64,000 nucleotides of DNA from Nocardia rhizosphaerihabitans. Its GTDB lineage: Bacteria; Actinomycetota; Actinomycetes; Mycobacteriales; Mycobacteriaceae. Location: positions 163,743 to 227,742 of the forward strand of contig NZ_BMNE01000005.1 in assembly GCF_014646295.1 (NCBI RefSeq), written 5' to 3'. A program made the translations under genes and the position numbers. The notes beneath the pieces are model-generated. The model saw nothing but the letters and a program-made list of their open reading frames with translations, made no database searches and was not told the DNA's origin. This document shows, piece after piece, positions 56,219 to 64,000 of the stretch; within the stretch, counting starts at the first letter, position 1; each line of letters starts with the position of its first letter.

Positions 56219-56667
56219 CCGTGCGGAAGAAGCTGCTCGGTGATTGGAGGGGAAGGTTGACGAAGGTGGCGATGCCCGTGCCCGACCGCAACACGGTGGT
56301 GCTGGCCGAACTGAAGTCGTTGCGGGAGCGGGTACCCCGCCTCACCGGCTCGGTGGTCGCGTCCAGCGACGGGCTGCTCATCGAACACGACCTGCCCCCG
56401 CATATCGAACCCGCGGGCATGGCGGCCATGGCGGCCGCGCAGTTGTCGCTGTCGTATCGGCTGGCGACCACCGCCCACGGCGGCGGGTTCAACGAGGTCG
56501 TCGTGCTCGGCACCGAGGGGCAGGTGGTCATCTACGCCGCCGGCTACACCTCGCTGACCGTGCTCGCGGGCCCGGAAGTGAATGTCGGCCGGCTCCATCT
56601 GGAGTCGCGGCCGGTAGCTCGCGCCATCGCCGAACATCTGGCGGCGGCGCAAACCTCTGAAGAATGA
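56215..56667 (+). CDS. Roadblock/LC7-domain protein 2
   Basis: This 150-residue protein has the Roadblock/LC7 domain. After a basic N-terminal extension (VRKKLLGDWRGRL) it reads LKSLRERVPRLTGSVVASSD, GLLIEHDLPPHIEPAGMAAM and AAAQLSLSYRLA, the classic family pattern, with VIYAAGYTSLTVLAGPEVN as the following strands. GTG 56215 overlaps the previous stop (GTGA). In Streptomyces conservons such a protein (CvnB) works with a histidine kinase and a GTPase, both absent here. Confidence 0.87.
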   Translation: MTVRKKLLGDWRGRLTKVAMPVPDRNTVVLAELKSLRERVPRLTGSVVASSDGLLIEHDLPPHIEPAGMAAMAAAQLSLSYRLATTAHGGGFNEVVVLGTEGQVVIYAAGYTSLTVLAGPEVNVGRLHLESRPVARAIAEHLAAAQTSEE

Positions 56668-56677
56668 AAGGCACGAA

Positions 56678-57049
56678 ATGTCGAATATGGATCTGGCACT
56701 GAAAGACATGATGGTGATCGACGGCGCGATCGGCGCCGCGGTCGTCGACTACAGCAGCGGTATGGCGCTCGGAATGCTCAGCAGCAGCAAGGCATTGGAC
56801 CTGCAGATCGCCGCGGCGGGTAACACCGAGGTGGTCCGCGCGAAGATGCGCACCATCGAGCAGCTCGGCATCAACGAGGACATCGAGGACGTGCTCATCA
56901 CCCTGGGCAGCCAGTATCACGTCATCCGGCCGATGACCGGGCGCAAGTCCAAGGGCCTGTTCCTCTACCTGGCGCTCGACCGGGCGCGGTCCAATCTGGC
57001 CCTGGCCCGCCACCGGCTCAAGGGCATCGAAGAAGACCTGGAGGTGTGA
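56678..57049 (+). CDS. Roadblock/LC7-like protein 3
   Basis: This 123-residue product has ALKDMMVIDGAIGAAVVDYS and SGMALGMLSSSKALDLQIAA, followed by strands VLITLGSQYHVIRPMT and GLFLYLALDR. A final helix reads ARSNLALARHRLKGIEEDLE. This is a compact Roadblock/LC7-like fold close to protein 1. ATG 56678 follows AAAGGCACG, 10 bp after the previous stop. The three Roadblock proteins could form hetero-oligomers. No GTPase or kinase is in the window. Confidence 0.83.
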   Translation: MSNMDLALKDMMVIDGAIGAAVVDYSSGMALGMLSSSKALDLQIAAAGNTEVVRAKMRTIEQLGINEDIEDVLITLGSQYHVIRPMTGRKSKGLFLYLALDRARSNLALARHRLKGIEEDLEV

Positions 57050-57109
57050 GTTCATCCAGCCGTGGATATGTCGGCGACTCGTGTGGCCGCCGACATCCCA
57101 CCGCACCCG

Positions 57110-57366
57110 TCACGCCAGTTCGTCGGCGGTGACAGTGAGGACATTGAGCCGCACACCGTTGTCGATCGCCGCAGCGAGGTCGCCCTCGATGCGGGTGGCG
57201 TTCCATTCCAGCCCGGTCGCCGTCGTGGTGGCCACGTACTTGGGCATGGCTGATCCGGTCCTTGTGCTCGCCGATCTGATCGTTCCAGTACGGCGCGGTC
57301 CAGGCGGGATTCTCGATGATGCACGTCGGCCGAAATGAACTCCGCGACAACAATCTTGCCCGTGAT
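57110..57366 (-). pseudogene. Remnant of a RibD/dihydrofolate-reductase-family gene
   Basis: Three pieces of one protein family can be read in order on the minus strand in shifting frames. First comes ITGKIVVAEFISAD (57325-57366), then after a one-base shift IENPAWTAPYWNDQIGEHKD. After another shift comes MPKYVATTTATGLEWNATRI with EGDLAAAID. These match the start and middle of stand-alone RibD C-terminal (DHFR-like) proteins. About 45 residues that normally lie between the second and third pieces are missing, as is the whole C-terminal half. The likely start codon is ATC, following a purine-rich ribosome site. The 45-codon frame 57110-57247 may still be open but is a fragment. Confidence 0.65.
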
Positions 57367-57612
57367 TCCCTCTTCTCTCTCGTTCGTCGTCAATTGGTGC
57401 CGCGTCATGAGATTGTCGTCGGACTGTCGGAAATCAGACACGCTCGACGGGTCGTGTGGCACGAGCGCGGCCGTACGCCTATTGTGATTCGCGGCGAGGC
57501 CGGGTGAGTAGCGTCAGGTCGTTGCACGCGACGGCCCATCTGCCGAGTTCACCCATCTTGACAGCAACTTGACGGGGTTTGCTCTGCATCGAGCAATGTT
57601 GACTGGAGCGGT

Positions 57613-58512
57613 ATGCAGTTGAAGAAAGTTGTCGCGGCGCTGGGTGCTGCCGCGGCGATGACCACTGGCATCATGGCAGGCAGCACGAGCGCCGCGGCGG
57701 CGCCGGGCTGCCCGAGTTTGTACGTCGTGGCGATCCCGGGCACCTGGGAAACCGGCCACGACAAGGCCCCTGGCCCCGGCATGCTCGCCGGTGTCACCAA
57801 CGGCCTACCCCGCAACACCGACGTCGACTACGTCACCTACGCCGCCACCGCCTTCCCGTGGGAGGGCGATGTCTACGGCCAGTCCAAGAAGCAGGCCGTC
57901 GACGCGGCGCGTGGACTGATCACCGACAAGCTCGCCGCGTGCGGTGGCACCGATATCGCGCTGGTCGGCTACAGCCAGGGCGCCGACGCGGCGGGCGACC
58001 TCGCCGCCGAGATCGGCACCGGCGTCAGCAAGATCGCGCCGGGCAAGGTCAAGGCCGTCGGCCTGATCTCCGACCCGCGGCGCTCGCCCACCGACGTGCA
58101 GGTCGGCCCGATCGCCCAGGGCGCGGGTGCCGGCGGTGCCCGTCCCGGCGGCTTCGGCTGGATCAGCGACCGGGTGCGGACCATCTGCGCGGTCGACGAC
58201 CTGTACTGCGCCACCGCCACCGACGACTTCGTCACCCGCTTCGCCGGCTTCCTCGCGCAGAGCTCGGACGCCAACCCGGCCAACCTGTGGCGCTACCAGA
58301 TCGAGGCGGGCGCCATCATGAACGACCTGATGGCGCACGGTGGCGTGCCGACCCTGCAGGCGCAGCTCTCGGAAACGGCCAACCAGCAGCGGGCCAAGGA
58401 CCTGGAGCGCTTCTACCGTTCGCAGGCGCACACGCTGTACGGCAGCTACTCGGTGGGCGGCGGCCAGACCGCCATCACCTGGATGCACAACTGGATCGCT
58501 CAGCAGGCCTGA
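57613..58512 (+). CDS. Cutinase-family secreted esterase/lipase
   Basis: This 299-residue protein has a Sec signal peptide (about residues 1-30, AAAA cleavage region) and a cutinase-type alpha/beta-hydrolase domain. The nucleophile is Ser121 in GYSQG and the likely catalytic Asp lies in CAVDDLYCATATDDF. The acting histidine is probably in the C-terminal HTLYGSYSV or ITWMHNWI part. It resembles mycobacterial cutinase-like lipases, which cleave lipid esters in or outside the mycolate envelope. It stands alone, with a strong terminator after it. Confidence 0.9.
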   Translation: MQLKKVVAALGAAAAMTTGIMAGSTSAAAAPGCPSLYVVAIPGTWETGHDKAPGPGMLAGVTNGLPRNTDVDYVTYAATAFPWEGDVYGQSKKQAVDAARGLITDKLAACGGTDIALVGYSQGADAAGDLAAEIGTGVSKIAPGKVKAVGLISDPRRSPTDVQVGPIAQGAGAGGARPGGFGWISDRVRTICAVDDLYCATATDDFVTRFAGFLAQSSDANPANLWRYQIEAGAIMNDLMAHGGVPTLQAQLSETANQQRAKDLERFYRSQAHTLYGSYSVGGGQTAITWMHNWIAQQA

Positions 58513-58525
58513 GAATTCGCCGAAG

Positions 58526-58561
58526 GGCCGGGCGCGCGCGGATATCGCGCGCCCGGCCTTT
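58526..58561 (+). terminator. Terminator of the cutinase gene
   Basis: A perfect 13-bp GC stem (ggccgggcgcgcg with its complement) around a 7-nt loop is followed by TTT. It lies 13 bp after the cutinase stop. Confidence 0.85.
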
Positions 58562-58662
58562 CTGGCGTCGAGGCCGCCGCGACCCACTGAGCGGGTGAGG
58601 ACATGGGTAACTCCCCAGCCACCTCACAGCCGCCACGCACTAACCGGCGGCCCGACGACCAA

Positions 58663-59307
58663 CTATCGAGCTCCCGGGCGGCCCGCTGAAGGCGCGGAGA
58701 GGCGGGCTGGGAGCAGGTCCCAGACGTGGCCGTTTTCGTTGATAGTGGCCGCGGTGCGGGTGCCGGTGCGGGAATAGAGGATCCGCGTGACCGAGCAGTA
58801 GTCGATGGGGAAGGTCAGCGGGCGGCTGAGGCCGAGAATGTCGGCCAGCAGGACGTTGACGACGCCGCCGTGGGCGAAGGCGACGACAGTGTCGGTCGGT
58901 GCCGCCGCGGTGACCAGGGCATCGATCGCCGTCAGGACGCGGGCGGTGAAGGCGGGACCGTCGATCTGCTCGGGGAGATACCCGGCCTTGATCCGGTTGT
59001 AGGCGTCGGCGAAGTCGGTCTTGGCGTCTTCGATGGGGATGTAGGCGGGCAGGTCGCGGTCGTACTCGGCCAGATCGTCGATCACCTCGACGGGAAGCTC
59101 GCGCGCCGCCGCGGTGGGAGTCGCGGTGTCGCGGGCGCGCCGCTGGGGGCTGCTGACGATCCGGGCGATCTCGTGGCCTGCCAGAGCCGCGGGGACGCGC
59201 TCGGCCTGCTGCAGGCCGATGCCGGTGAGACCGGGGTCGGCCGCGGTGGTGGCCCCGACGACGCGTTCCGGCTGGGCATGACGCACGAGAATGAGCTGCA
59301 CGCTCAC
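58663..59307 (-). CDS. Histidine phosphatase (phosphoglycerate mutase family)
   Basis: This 214-residue product has the catalytic RHA motif at residues 9-11 (LILVRHAQPE), the arginine in SSPQRRARDTA, and the second histidine in VVAFAHGGVVNVLLADILG. The family removes phosphate from small molecules or proteins through a phosphohistidine. GTG 59307 is chosen because it places RHA close to the N-terminus as in relatives. The substrate is unknown. Confidence 0.9.
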   Translation of the reverse strand: MSVQLILVRHAQPERVVGATTAADPGLTGIGLQQAERVPAALAGHEIARIVSSPQRRARDTATPTAAARELPVEVIDDLAEYDRDLPAYIPIEDAKTDFADAYNRIKAGYLPEQIDGPAFTARVLTAIDALVTAAAPTDTVVAFAHGGVVNVLLADILGLSRPLTFPIDYCSVTRILYSRTGTRTAATINENGHVWDLLPARLSAPSAGRPGAR

Positions 59308-59410
59308 ACACTCTGCCGTATCGGCGCGGCAGGTGGAATGACGAGGTCGTTCGAGGACCCGCGGGGATACCTCGCCGCCGGGCGAGGATTCCCGCGAGCC
59401 CCTCGTCAGA

Positions 59411-59722
59411 TCAGTGCTGGCCGTAGGGCGGCTGACCATACGGCGGCTGACCACCCTGCGGACCACCGTACGGCGGCTGGGCGGGCGGCTGGCCGCCGTC
59501 CTTCTTCTTGTTCTTGAGCAGGTAGATGCCACCGACGATGAGCACAACGATCAGCAGGCAGCAGATGCCGCCGATGATCAGGCCGGTGTTGCTCTTCTTC
59601 TTCTTTTTCGCCGCGAGGTCGAGAGCGGTGTTGACCGCGTCCGAACTCGCCAGGGTGTCGAAGCTGCTCGTGAGCATGTGCGGATCGACCAGAGCGGCCG
59701 TGGTCAGCAGGTCCAGATACAT
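59411..59722 (-). CDS. Small membrane protein with PPYGQ tail
   Basis: This 103-residue protein has an N-terminal hydrophilic part, a Lys cluster KKKKK (39-43), one membrane helix (about 47-69, GLIIGGICCLLIVVLIVGGI) and KNKKK. The C-terminal 30 residues are rich in Pro, Gly, Gln and Tyr (PPYGQPPYG). Double positive clusters flank the helix. The cysteine pair in the helix could bind lipid. No family was recognised. Confidence 0.78.
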   Translation of the reverse strand: MYLDLLTTAALVDPHMLTSSFDTLASSDAVNTALDLAAKKKKKSNTGLIIGGICCLLIVVLIVGGIYLLKNKKKDGGQPPAQPPYGGPQGGQPPYGQPPYGQH

Positions 59723-59889
59723 ATAATCCCATCCCGATGTGTTGTCAGCCCGGCATCCTCCCGGTGCCGGAGCTCCGAGACTAACGCTGTCGGTGTGACT
59801 TTCGGTTGGAAAGCCTCGCGAAGACGCGGAGCAGTGGTTGATCGCGGCGGCGCCGGATTTCGTTTACACCAAGGTCCGTATACCCCCTC

Positions 59890-62800
59890 TCAGCGTGGTT
59901 TCACCAAGGGGAACGGCAGCGTCTCGCGGATGCTGCGCCCGGTGATCAACATGACCACCCGGTCGACGCCCATGCCGAGACCACCGGTGGGCGGCATGGC
60001 GTGCTCGAGCGCCTGCAGGAAGTCCTCGTCGAGTTCCATCGCCTCCGGGTCACCGCCCGCGGCGAGCATCGACTGCTCGGTGAGTCTGCGCCGCTGTTCG
60101 ACCGGGTCGGTGAGTTCGCTGTAGGCGGTGCCGAGTTCGACGCCCCAGGCCACGAGATCCCAGCGCTCGGTGACGCCGTCGATGCTGCGGTGCGAGCGGG
60201 TCAGCGGGGAGACCGAGGTGGGGAAGTCGAGGTAGAACGTCGGGTCGGTGGTCTGCGACTCCACCAGATGCTCGTACATCTCCAGCACCACCGCGCCCTC
60301 GTCCCAGCTGTGCTGGTAGGCGATGCCCGCCTCGTCGCACAGCTCGCGCAGGCGCGAGAGCTCGGTGCGCGGGGTGATCTCGGTGCCGATCGCCTCCGAG
60401 ACCGCGCCGTGCACCGTCTTGACCCGCCACTCGCCGGAGATGTCGACCTCGTCGAAACCGCCGTCGTCGTTCGGGCGCAGCGCCACCTCGGCGCCGTTGG
60501 CCGCCATCGCCGCGTCCTGGATCAGCCGACGGCACAGATGCATCATCCGCAGGTAATCGCTGTGCGCCTCATAGGCTTCCAGGATCGTGAACTCGGGGTT
60601 GTGGCTGAAGTCGACGCCCTCGTTGCGAAAGGTCCGGCCGAGCTCGAACACCTTCTCCATGCCGCCGACGCACAGCCGTTTGAGGTAGAGCTCGGGCGCG
60701 ATGCGCAGGTAGAGGTCCAGGTCGTAGGCGTTGATGTGGGTGCGGAACGGTGTCGCGTTGGCGCCGCCGTGCACCTGTTGCAGGATCGGCGTCTCGACCT
60801 CGAGGAAGCCCCAGGTGAACAGCGAGTCGCGCAGCGAATGCAGCACCGCGCTGCGCTTGCCCATCACCTCGCGGGTCTCCGGGTTGATCGCCATGTCGAC
60901 GTAGCGCTGCCGCACCTTGGCCTCGGAATCGGCCAGGCCGCGCCACTTGTCGGGCAGCGGGTGCAGGCACTTGCCGTTCATCCGCCAGTCCTGGGCGAGC
61001 AGCGACAGCTCACCGCTGCGGCTGGTCCCGAGCTGGCCGCTCACCTCGATGAGATCGCCTAGGTCGAAGAACTCGGTGAATTCGGCGCTGCGGTCGGCGC
61101 CGACCCGTTCGCGGTCGACGACGAGCTGGATCTCGCCGGTCCAGTCCCGGACGACGGCGAAGATCACGCCGCCGAAGTCGCGGATGCGCAGGATCCTGCC
61201 CGCGATCCGGACCGTCGTGCCCCTGGGGCATTCCCTGGCCGCGGCGATGGTGTGCGTCGGCGGGTAGGCGACGGGGTAGGAGTCGATGCCTGCGGTGGTG
61301 AGCCGGTTGAGTTTGTCCATGCGCACGCGCACCTGTTCGGGCCTGCGCGGACCCTGCTCGGCCTCTTCGCCTTCCGGCGCCTCGGGCGGGCTGCCGTCGG
61401 CGTGCAGGCCGGCGATGCCCGCGGGCATCGCCGGGCGGGTGCCGGTGTGCACGGTCGCGTCGGGTTCCTTGCCGAGGCGCGGCAGGAAGCCCTCGGCCAG
61501 GCCGCTTGCCGTCGCCACCCGCGGCAGCTGCCTGCGTTCCTCGAACAGGAAGAACCGCGGCACCCAGCGCGGGTGGTACTTCACGTTCGACCGGTACAGC
61601 GCCTCGAGCTGCCACCAGCGCGAGAAGAACAGCAGCACCCCGCGCCACGCCCGCAGGATCGGGCCGGCGCCGATCCGGCCGCCCTCCTCGAACACCGAAC
61701 GGAACACCGCGAAGTTCAGCGAGATCTTGGTGATGCCGTACTGATCGGAGTTCAGCGCGAGCTGCGAGATCATCAGCTCCATCACGCCGTTGGGGCTCTG
61801 CGGATCGCGGCGCATCAGTTCCAGCGAGACGCCGCTGCGGCCCCACGGGACGAACGAGAGCATGGCGTGCACCCGGTCGTCGTGATCGACGGCCTCCACC
61901 AGCAGGCAGTCGCCGTCGAGCGGGTCGCCGAGGCGGCCCAGCGCCATCGAGAAGCCGCGTTCGGTCTCGGTGTCGCGCCAGGCGTCGGCGCGGGCGACGA
62001 TGTCGGCGAACTCGGCGGCGGGGATGTCGTGGTGCCTGCGCACGCGCACGCCGAAGCCGTTTTTGCGCAGCCGGTTCGCGGCCTGGCGCACCTGTTTCAT
62101 CTCCGGCCCGGCCAGCGAGAACGTGCGGGTGTCGAGGATCGCCTCGTCGCCGAGGCGCAGCGCCGAGAGCCCGGCATGGCGGTACGCGGTCGCGCCGAGC
62201 TCGCTCGCGCCCATCACCGCGGGCGCCCAGCCGAACCGGTCGGCCTGCTCGAGCCACGCCTTGATCGCCTGCGGCCAGGCCTGTTTCGGCCCGATCGGAT
62301 CGCCACTGGCCAGGCAGACGCCCAGCTCGACGCGATAGGTGATGGCCGCCTTGCCGTTCGGCGCGAACACCACCGCCTTGTCCCGGCGGGTGGCGAAATA
62401 GCCCAGCGAGTCCTCGACATCGCTCGCGGCGAGCAGACCGCGGATCGCCGACTCGTCCAGGCCGGTCATCGCGTTGTCGGCGCGCTGGGAACGCAGCAGC
62501 ACCGCCACGGCGGCCAGCAGCGCGATCGCGCCGAACAGGCCGAGCAGGAAGTTCACCCACGAAGGCGGGTGCCCGTCGAAGTGCTCGTTGTCGACCAGCA
62601 CCGCCGCGGTGACCCGGTAGACCGCCCACAGCGGCCGCTGCGCGCCCGCGGGCAGCGAGCCGGGCGCGAGCTCCACCAGCCCCCAGCCGACCAGGCAGCC
62701 CAGCGCCAGGCCCGCGACCAGCACGCCGAGCGCCTTCCAGAGCGCACCCGGCCTGACCCGCGTGTAGAACTCCAACCGCGCCGCGATCAGGATCCCGATC

Positions 62801-63207
62801 ACGACGACGTGCACGACGAAGGCGACCAGCGCGTCGACGTCGTCCGCGGAGAAGAAATCCAGGATGTTGGTCACCGCGTAGAGCAGCAGGTAGACGACGA
62901 GCAGCAACCACGCGACCCGTTTGCGCGCGGCCAGCGCCCCGGCCAGCAGGCCGACGACCAGCGCCCACACCAGACTCGTGTCGGGTGCGTCGAAGTAGTA
63001 GGTGTCGACATAGTGCCGCGGCGCCTGTGTCAGGTGGCGCAGCGAGGGCGAGAGGCTCCACAGAAAGCACAGGACCGCGAAGACACCGAGGACCAGCCCG
63101 GTGATGTGCGGTACCTCGGCCAGCCTGCCCCGCCCGCGGTGCGGAACGGCGGCGCGGTCCGGCGGGGCCTCGACGGTGGGATGCTGCTCGGCCTGCGTGG
63201 GGGTCAC
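59890..63207 (-). CDS. lysX: Bifunctional lysylphosphatidylglycerol synthase / lysyl-tRNA synthetase
   Basis: LysX attaches lysine to tRNA and then moves it to phosphatidylglycerol, making the membrane less negative and more resistant to cationic peptides. The 1105-residue product has an N-terminal membrane part of about six helices (from residue 36). A GNAT-like MprF transferase domain follows (about 240-560). It ends in a lysyl-tRNA synthetase with an OB-fold ([15 protein letters not shown]) and class II motifs ([42 protein letters not shown]). The GTG start at 63207 fits; upstream residues are not family-like. This domain fusion is typical of mycobacteria and relatives. Confidence 0.95.
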   Translation of the reverse strand: MTPTQAEQHPTVEAPPDRAAVPHRGRGRLAEVPHITGLVLGVFAVLCFLWSLSPSLRHLTQAPRHYVDTYYFDAPDTSLVWALVVGLLAGALAARKRVAWLLLVVYLLLYAVTNILDFFSADDVDALVAFVVHVVVIGILIAARLEFYTRVRPGALWKALGVLVAGLALGCLVGWGLVELAPGSLPAGAQRPLWAVYRVTAAVLVDNEHFDGHPPSWVNFLLGLFGAIALLAAVAVLLRSQRADNAMTGLDESAIRGLLAASDVEDSLGYFATRRDKAVVFAPNGKAAITYRVELGVCLASGDPIGPKQAWPQAIKAWLEQADRFGWAPAVMGASELGATAYRHAGLSALRLGDEAILDTRTFSLAGPEMKQVRQAANRLRKNGFGVRVRRHHDIPAAEFADIVARADAWRDTETERGFSMALGRLGDPLDGDCLLVEAVDHDDRVHAMLSFVPWGRSGVSLELMRRDPQSPNGVMELMISQLALNSDQYGITKISLNFAVFRSVFEEGGRIGAGPILRAWRGVLLFFSRWWQLEALYRSNVKYHPRWVPRFFLFEERRQLPRVATASGLAEGFLPRLGKEPDATVHTGTRPAMPAGIAGLHADGSPPEAPEGEEAEQGPRRPEQVRVRMDKLNRLTTAGIDSYPVAYPPTHTIAAARECPRGTTVRIAGRILRIRDFGGVIFAVVRDWTGEIQLVVDRERVGADRSAEFTEFFDLGDLIEVSGQLGTSRSGELSLLAQDWRMNGKCLHPLPDKWRGLADSEAKVRQRYVDMAINPETREVMGKRSAVLHSLRDSLFTWGFLEVETPILQQVHGGANATPFRTHINAYDLDLYLRIAPELYLKRLCVGGMEKVFELGRTFRNEGVDFSHNPEFTILEAYEAHSDYLRMMHLCRRLIQDAAMAANGAEVALRPNDDGGFDEVDISGEWRVKTVHGAVSEAIGTEITPRTELSRLRELCDEAGIAYQHSWDEGAVVLEMYEHLVESQTTDPTFYLDFPTSVSPLTRSHRSIDGVTERWDLVAWGVELGTAYSELTDPVEQRRRLTEQSMLAAGGDPEAMELDEDFLQALEHAMPPTGGLGMGVDRVVMLITGRSIRETLPFPLVKPR

Positions 63208-63327
63208 CGATCCAGTGTGCGTCCATCCGGGCCGGATCGGTGTCGCGGTCGCTGCGGCGTGTTCGTCACCGTGGCCGTTGCGGGGCCGGTTGCGACGCGA
63301 ATTTCCTGGGCGGGTAATAATTTGCCC

Positions 63328-63549
63328 ATGTCGGAACCAGTGGATGTGCCGATCGATGACGATGTCATCAAGCTCGGGCAATTCTTGAAACTGGCCAACC
63401 TGATCGATTCGGGTTCCGAGGCCAAGATGGTGATCGCCCAGGGCCTGGTCCGGGTCAACGACGAGGTGGAGCTGCGCCGCGGCAGGCAGCTACAGGTCGG
63501 CGATGTCGTCGTGCTGGCCGGGCACAAGGTGCGGGTGTCCGGGAACTAG
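63328..63549 (+). CDS. S4-domain RNA-binding protein
   Basis: This 73-residue product is almost entirely an S4 domain ([20 protein letters not shown], then [19 protein letters not shown]). The S4 fold binds structured RNA; the YbcJ-like small forms have no proven target. A -10-like TAATAAT lies 7-13 bp before ATG 63328 with no ribosome site, so the mRNA may be leaderless. It is divergent from lysX (120 bp between starts). Confidence 0.9.
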   Translation: MSEPVDVPIDDDVIKLGQFLKLANLIDSGSEAKMVIAQGLVRVNDEVELRRGRQLQVGDVVVLAGHKVRVSGN

Positions 63550-63562
63550 CCCGAACACCCGC
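63531..63562. terminator. Hairpin between S4 gene and rraA
   Basis: gcgggtgt and acacccgc pair with an inner ccggg/cccg stem, covering the last codons and stop of the S4 gene and the gap to the convergent rraA. It has no T run on the plus strand. Confidence 0.5.
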
Positions 63563-63572
63563 GAGGAGTGCC

Positions 63573-64000
63573 TCAGTCCTCGGCGCGGACCACGACGCCG
63601 TCGTGGTCGCTGTAGACCATCTCGCCGGGCACGAAGGTGACGCCGCCGAACTCGATGGTGACGTCCTTTTCGCCGCTGCCGGTCTGGGTGCTCTTGCGCG
63701 GGTTGGTGCCCAGCGCCTTCACCCCGATGTCGAGGGTGCTCAGGATCGCCGAGTCGCGCACCGCGCCGTTGACGATCACGCCCGCCCAGCCGTTGTCGAC
63801 GCCACGGCCGGCGATGATGTCGCCGACCAGGGCGGTGTGCACGCTCGCGCCGCCGTCGACGACGAGGACCTTGCCCTCGCCCGGCTCGCTCAGGGTCTGC
63901 TTGACCAGCAGGTTGTCCTGGAAGCAACGGATCGTGGTGATCCGTCCGGCGAACGCGGCCCGGCCACCGAACTGGATGAACTGGGTGTCGCAGCTGCGGA
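63573..64000 (-). CDS. rraA: RraA-family protein (start beyond window)
   Basis: At least 141 codons run to the window edge, so the N-terminus is missing. Conserved RraA features are [60 protein letters not shown] and [13 protein letters not shown]. In gamma-proteobacteria RraA restrains RNase E. In actinobacteria it is a trimeric homologue whose activity is not settled; the fold also occurs in aldolases and dimethylmenaquinone methyltransferase-annotated proteins. It corresponds to Rv3853. Confidence 0.92.
   Translation of the reverse strand, partial: RSCDTQFIQFGGRAAFAGRITTIRCFQDNLLVKQTLSEPGEGKVLVVDGGASVHTALVGDIIAGRGVDNGWAGVIVNGAVRDSAILSTLDIGVKALGTNPRKSTQTGSGEKDVTIEFGGVTFVPGEMVYSDHDGVVVRAED

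Noticed and set aside
57316-57507. Plus-strand 63-residue frame before the cutinase gene
   Set aside because: It overlaps the reductase relic on the other strand and has no recognisable features.
61252-63327. Plus-strand open frame opposite lysX
   Set aside because: Antisense shadow of lysX; only its last 74 codons (S4 protein) are a real gene with its own start.

Overview
The window comes from the replication-origin region of a high-GC actinobacterium of the order Mycobacteriales, and gene order and protein content fit Nocardia or a close relative best. The evidence is the run dnaA-dnaN-recF-dciA-gyrB-gyrA-DUF3566-tRNA-Ile-tRNA-Ala-ppiA-crgA-pabA-pknB-pknA-pbpA-rodA-pstP-fhaB-fhaA. It matches the classical Mycobacterium tuberculosis origin order but carries other genes in between. 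Family assignments rest on reading translated motifs and remembered family features; no database search was run.

Layout. 1-11.7 kb: the replication and topology block, with oriC between dnaA and dnaN, further DnaA boxes after recF and before gyrB, and a parS-like site before gyrB. 11.7-18.8 kb: two tRNAs, a 35-residue DLW-type peptide, an acyl-CoA-dehydrogenase-like gene, a lipoprotein serine hydrolase, a 6C-type small RNA, a DrrAB-like ABC exporter, ppiA and crgA. 18.8-31.2 kb: pabA with a split pair of RibD-like genes and an Hrp1-like CBS protein, then the cell-wall growth and signalling operon fhaA, fhaB-pstP-rodA-pbpA-pknA-pknB on the minus strand, whose last six genes overlap or nearly overlap. 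31.4-46.6 kb: tRNA-Leu, two TetR units with visible operators (one with a hydrolase, one with an exporter), a methyltransferase, the SpoIIM/RDD/DUF58/MoxR/DUF4129 membrane cluster, an adenylate cyclase and a DUF4407-like protein. 47-57 kb: gltBD behind a long structured leader, a TPR/Sel1 protein, and a four-gene Roadblock/LC7 operon. 57-64 kb: a decayed reductase gene, a cutinase, a phosphoglycerate-mutase-type phosphatase, lysX, an S4 protein and the start-less end of rraA.

How it works together. The first block builds and loads the replisome and controls supercoiling. PknA and PknB, opposed by PstP and read by FhaA and FhaB, couple cell-wall synthesis (RodA, PbpA) and division (CrgA) to growth. 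GltBD supplies glutamate, LysX makes charged tRNA and lysinylated phospholipid, and the exporters and TetR pairs are detoxification or lipid-handling units.

The least explained parts are: the CTCGAG-centred palindromes in oriC; the Roadblock/LC7 operon, which resembles a conservon without its kinase and GTPase; a nested intergenic repeat (copies at 40.5 and 44.6 kb); a structured non-coding stretch at 33.6-34.4 kb; and the gltB leader with tandem hairpins and a translationally coupled upstream frame.
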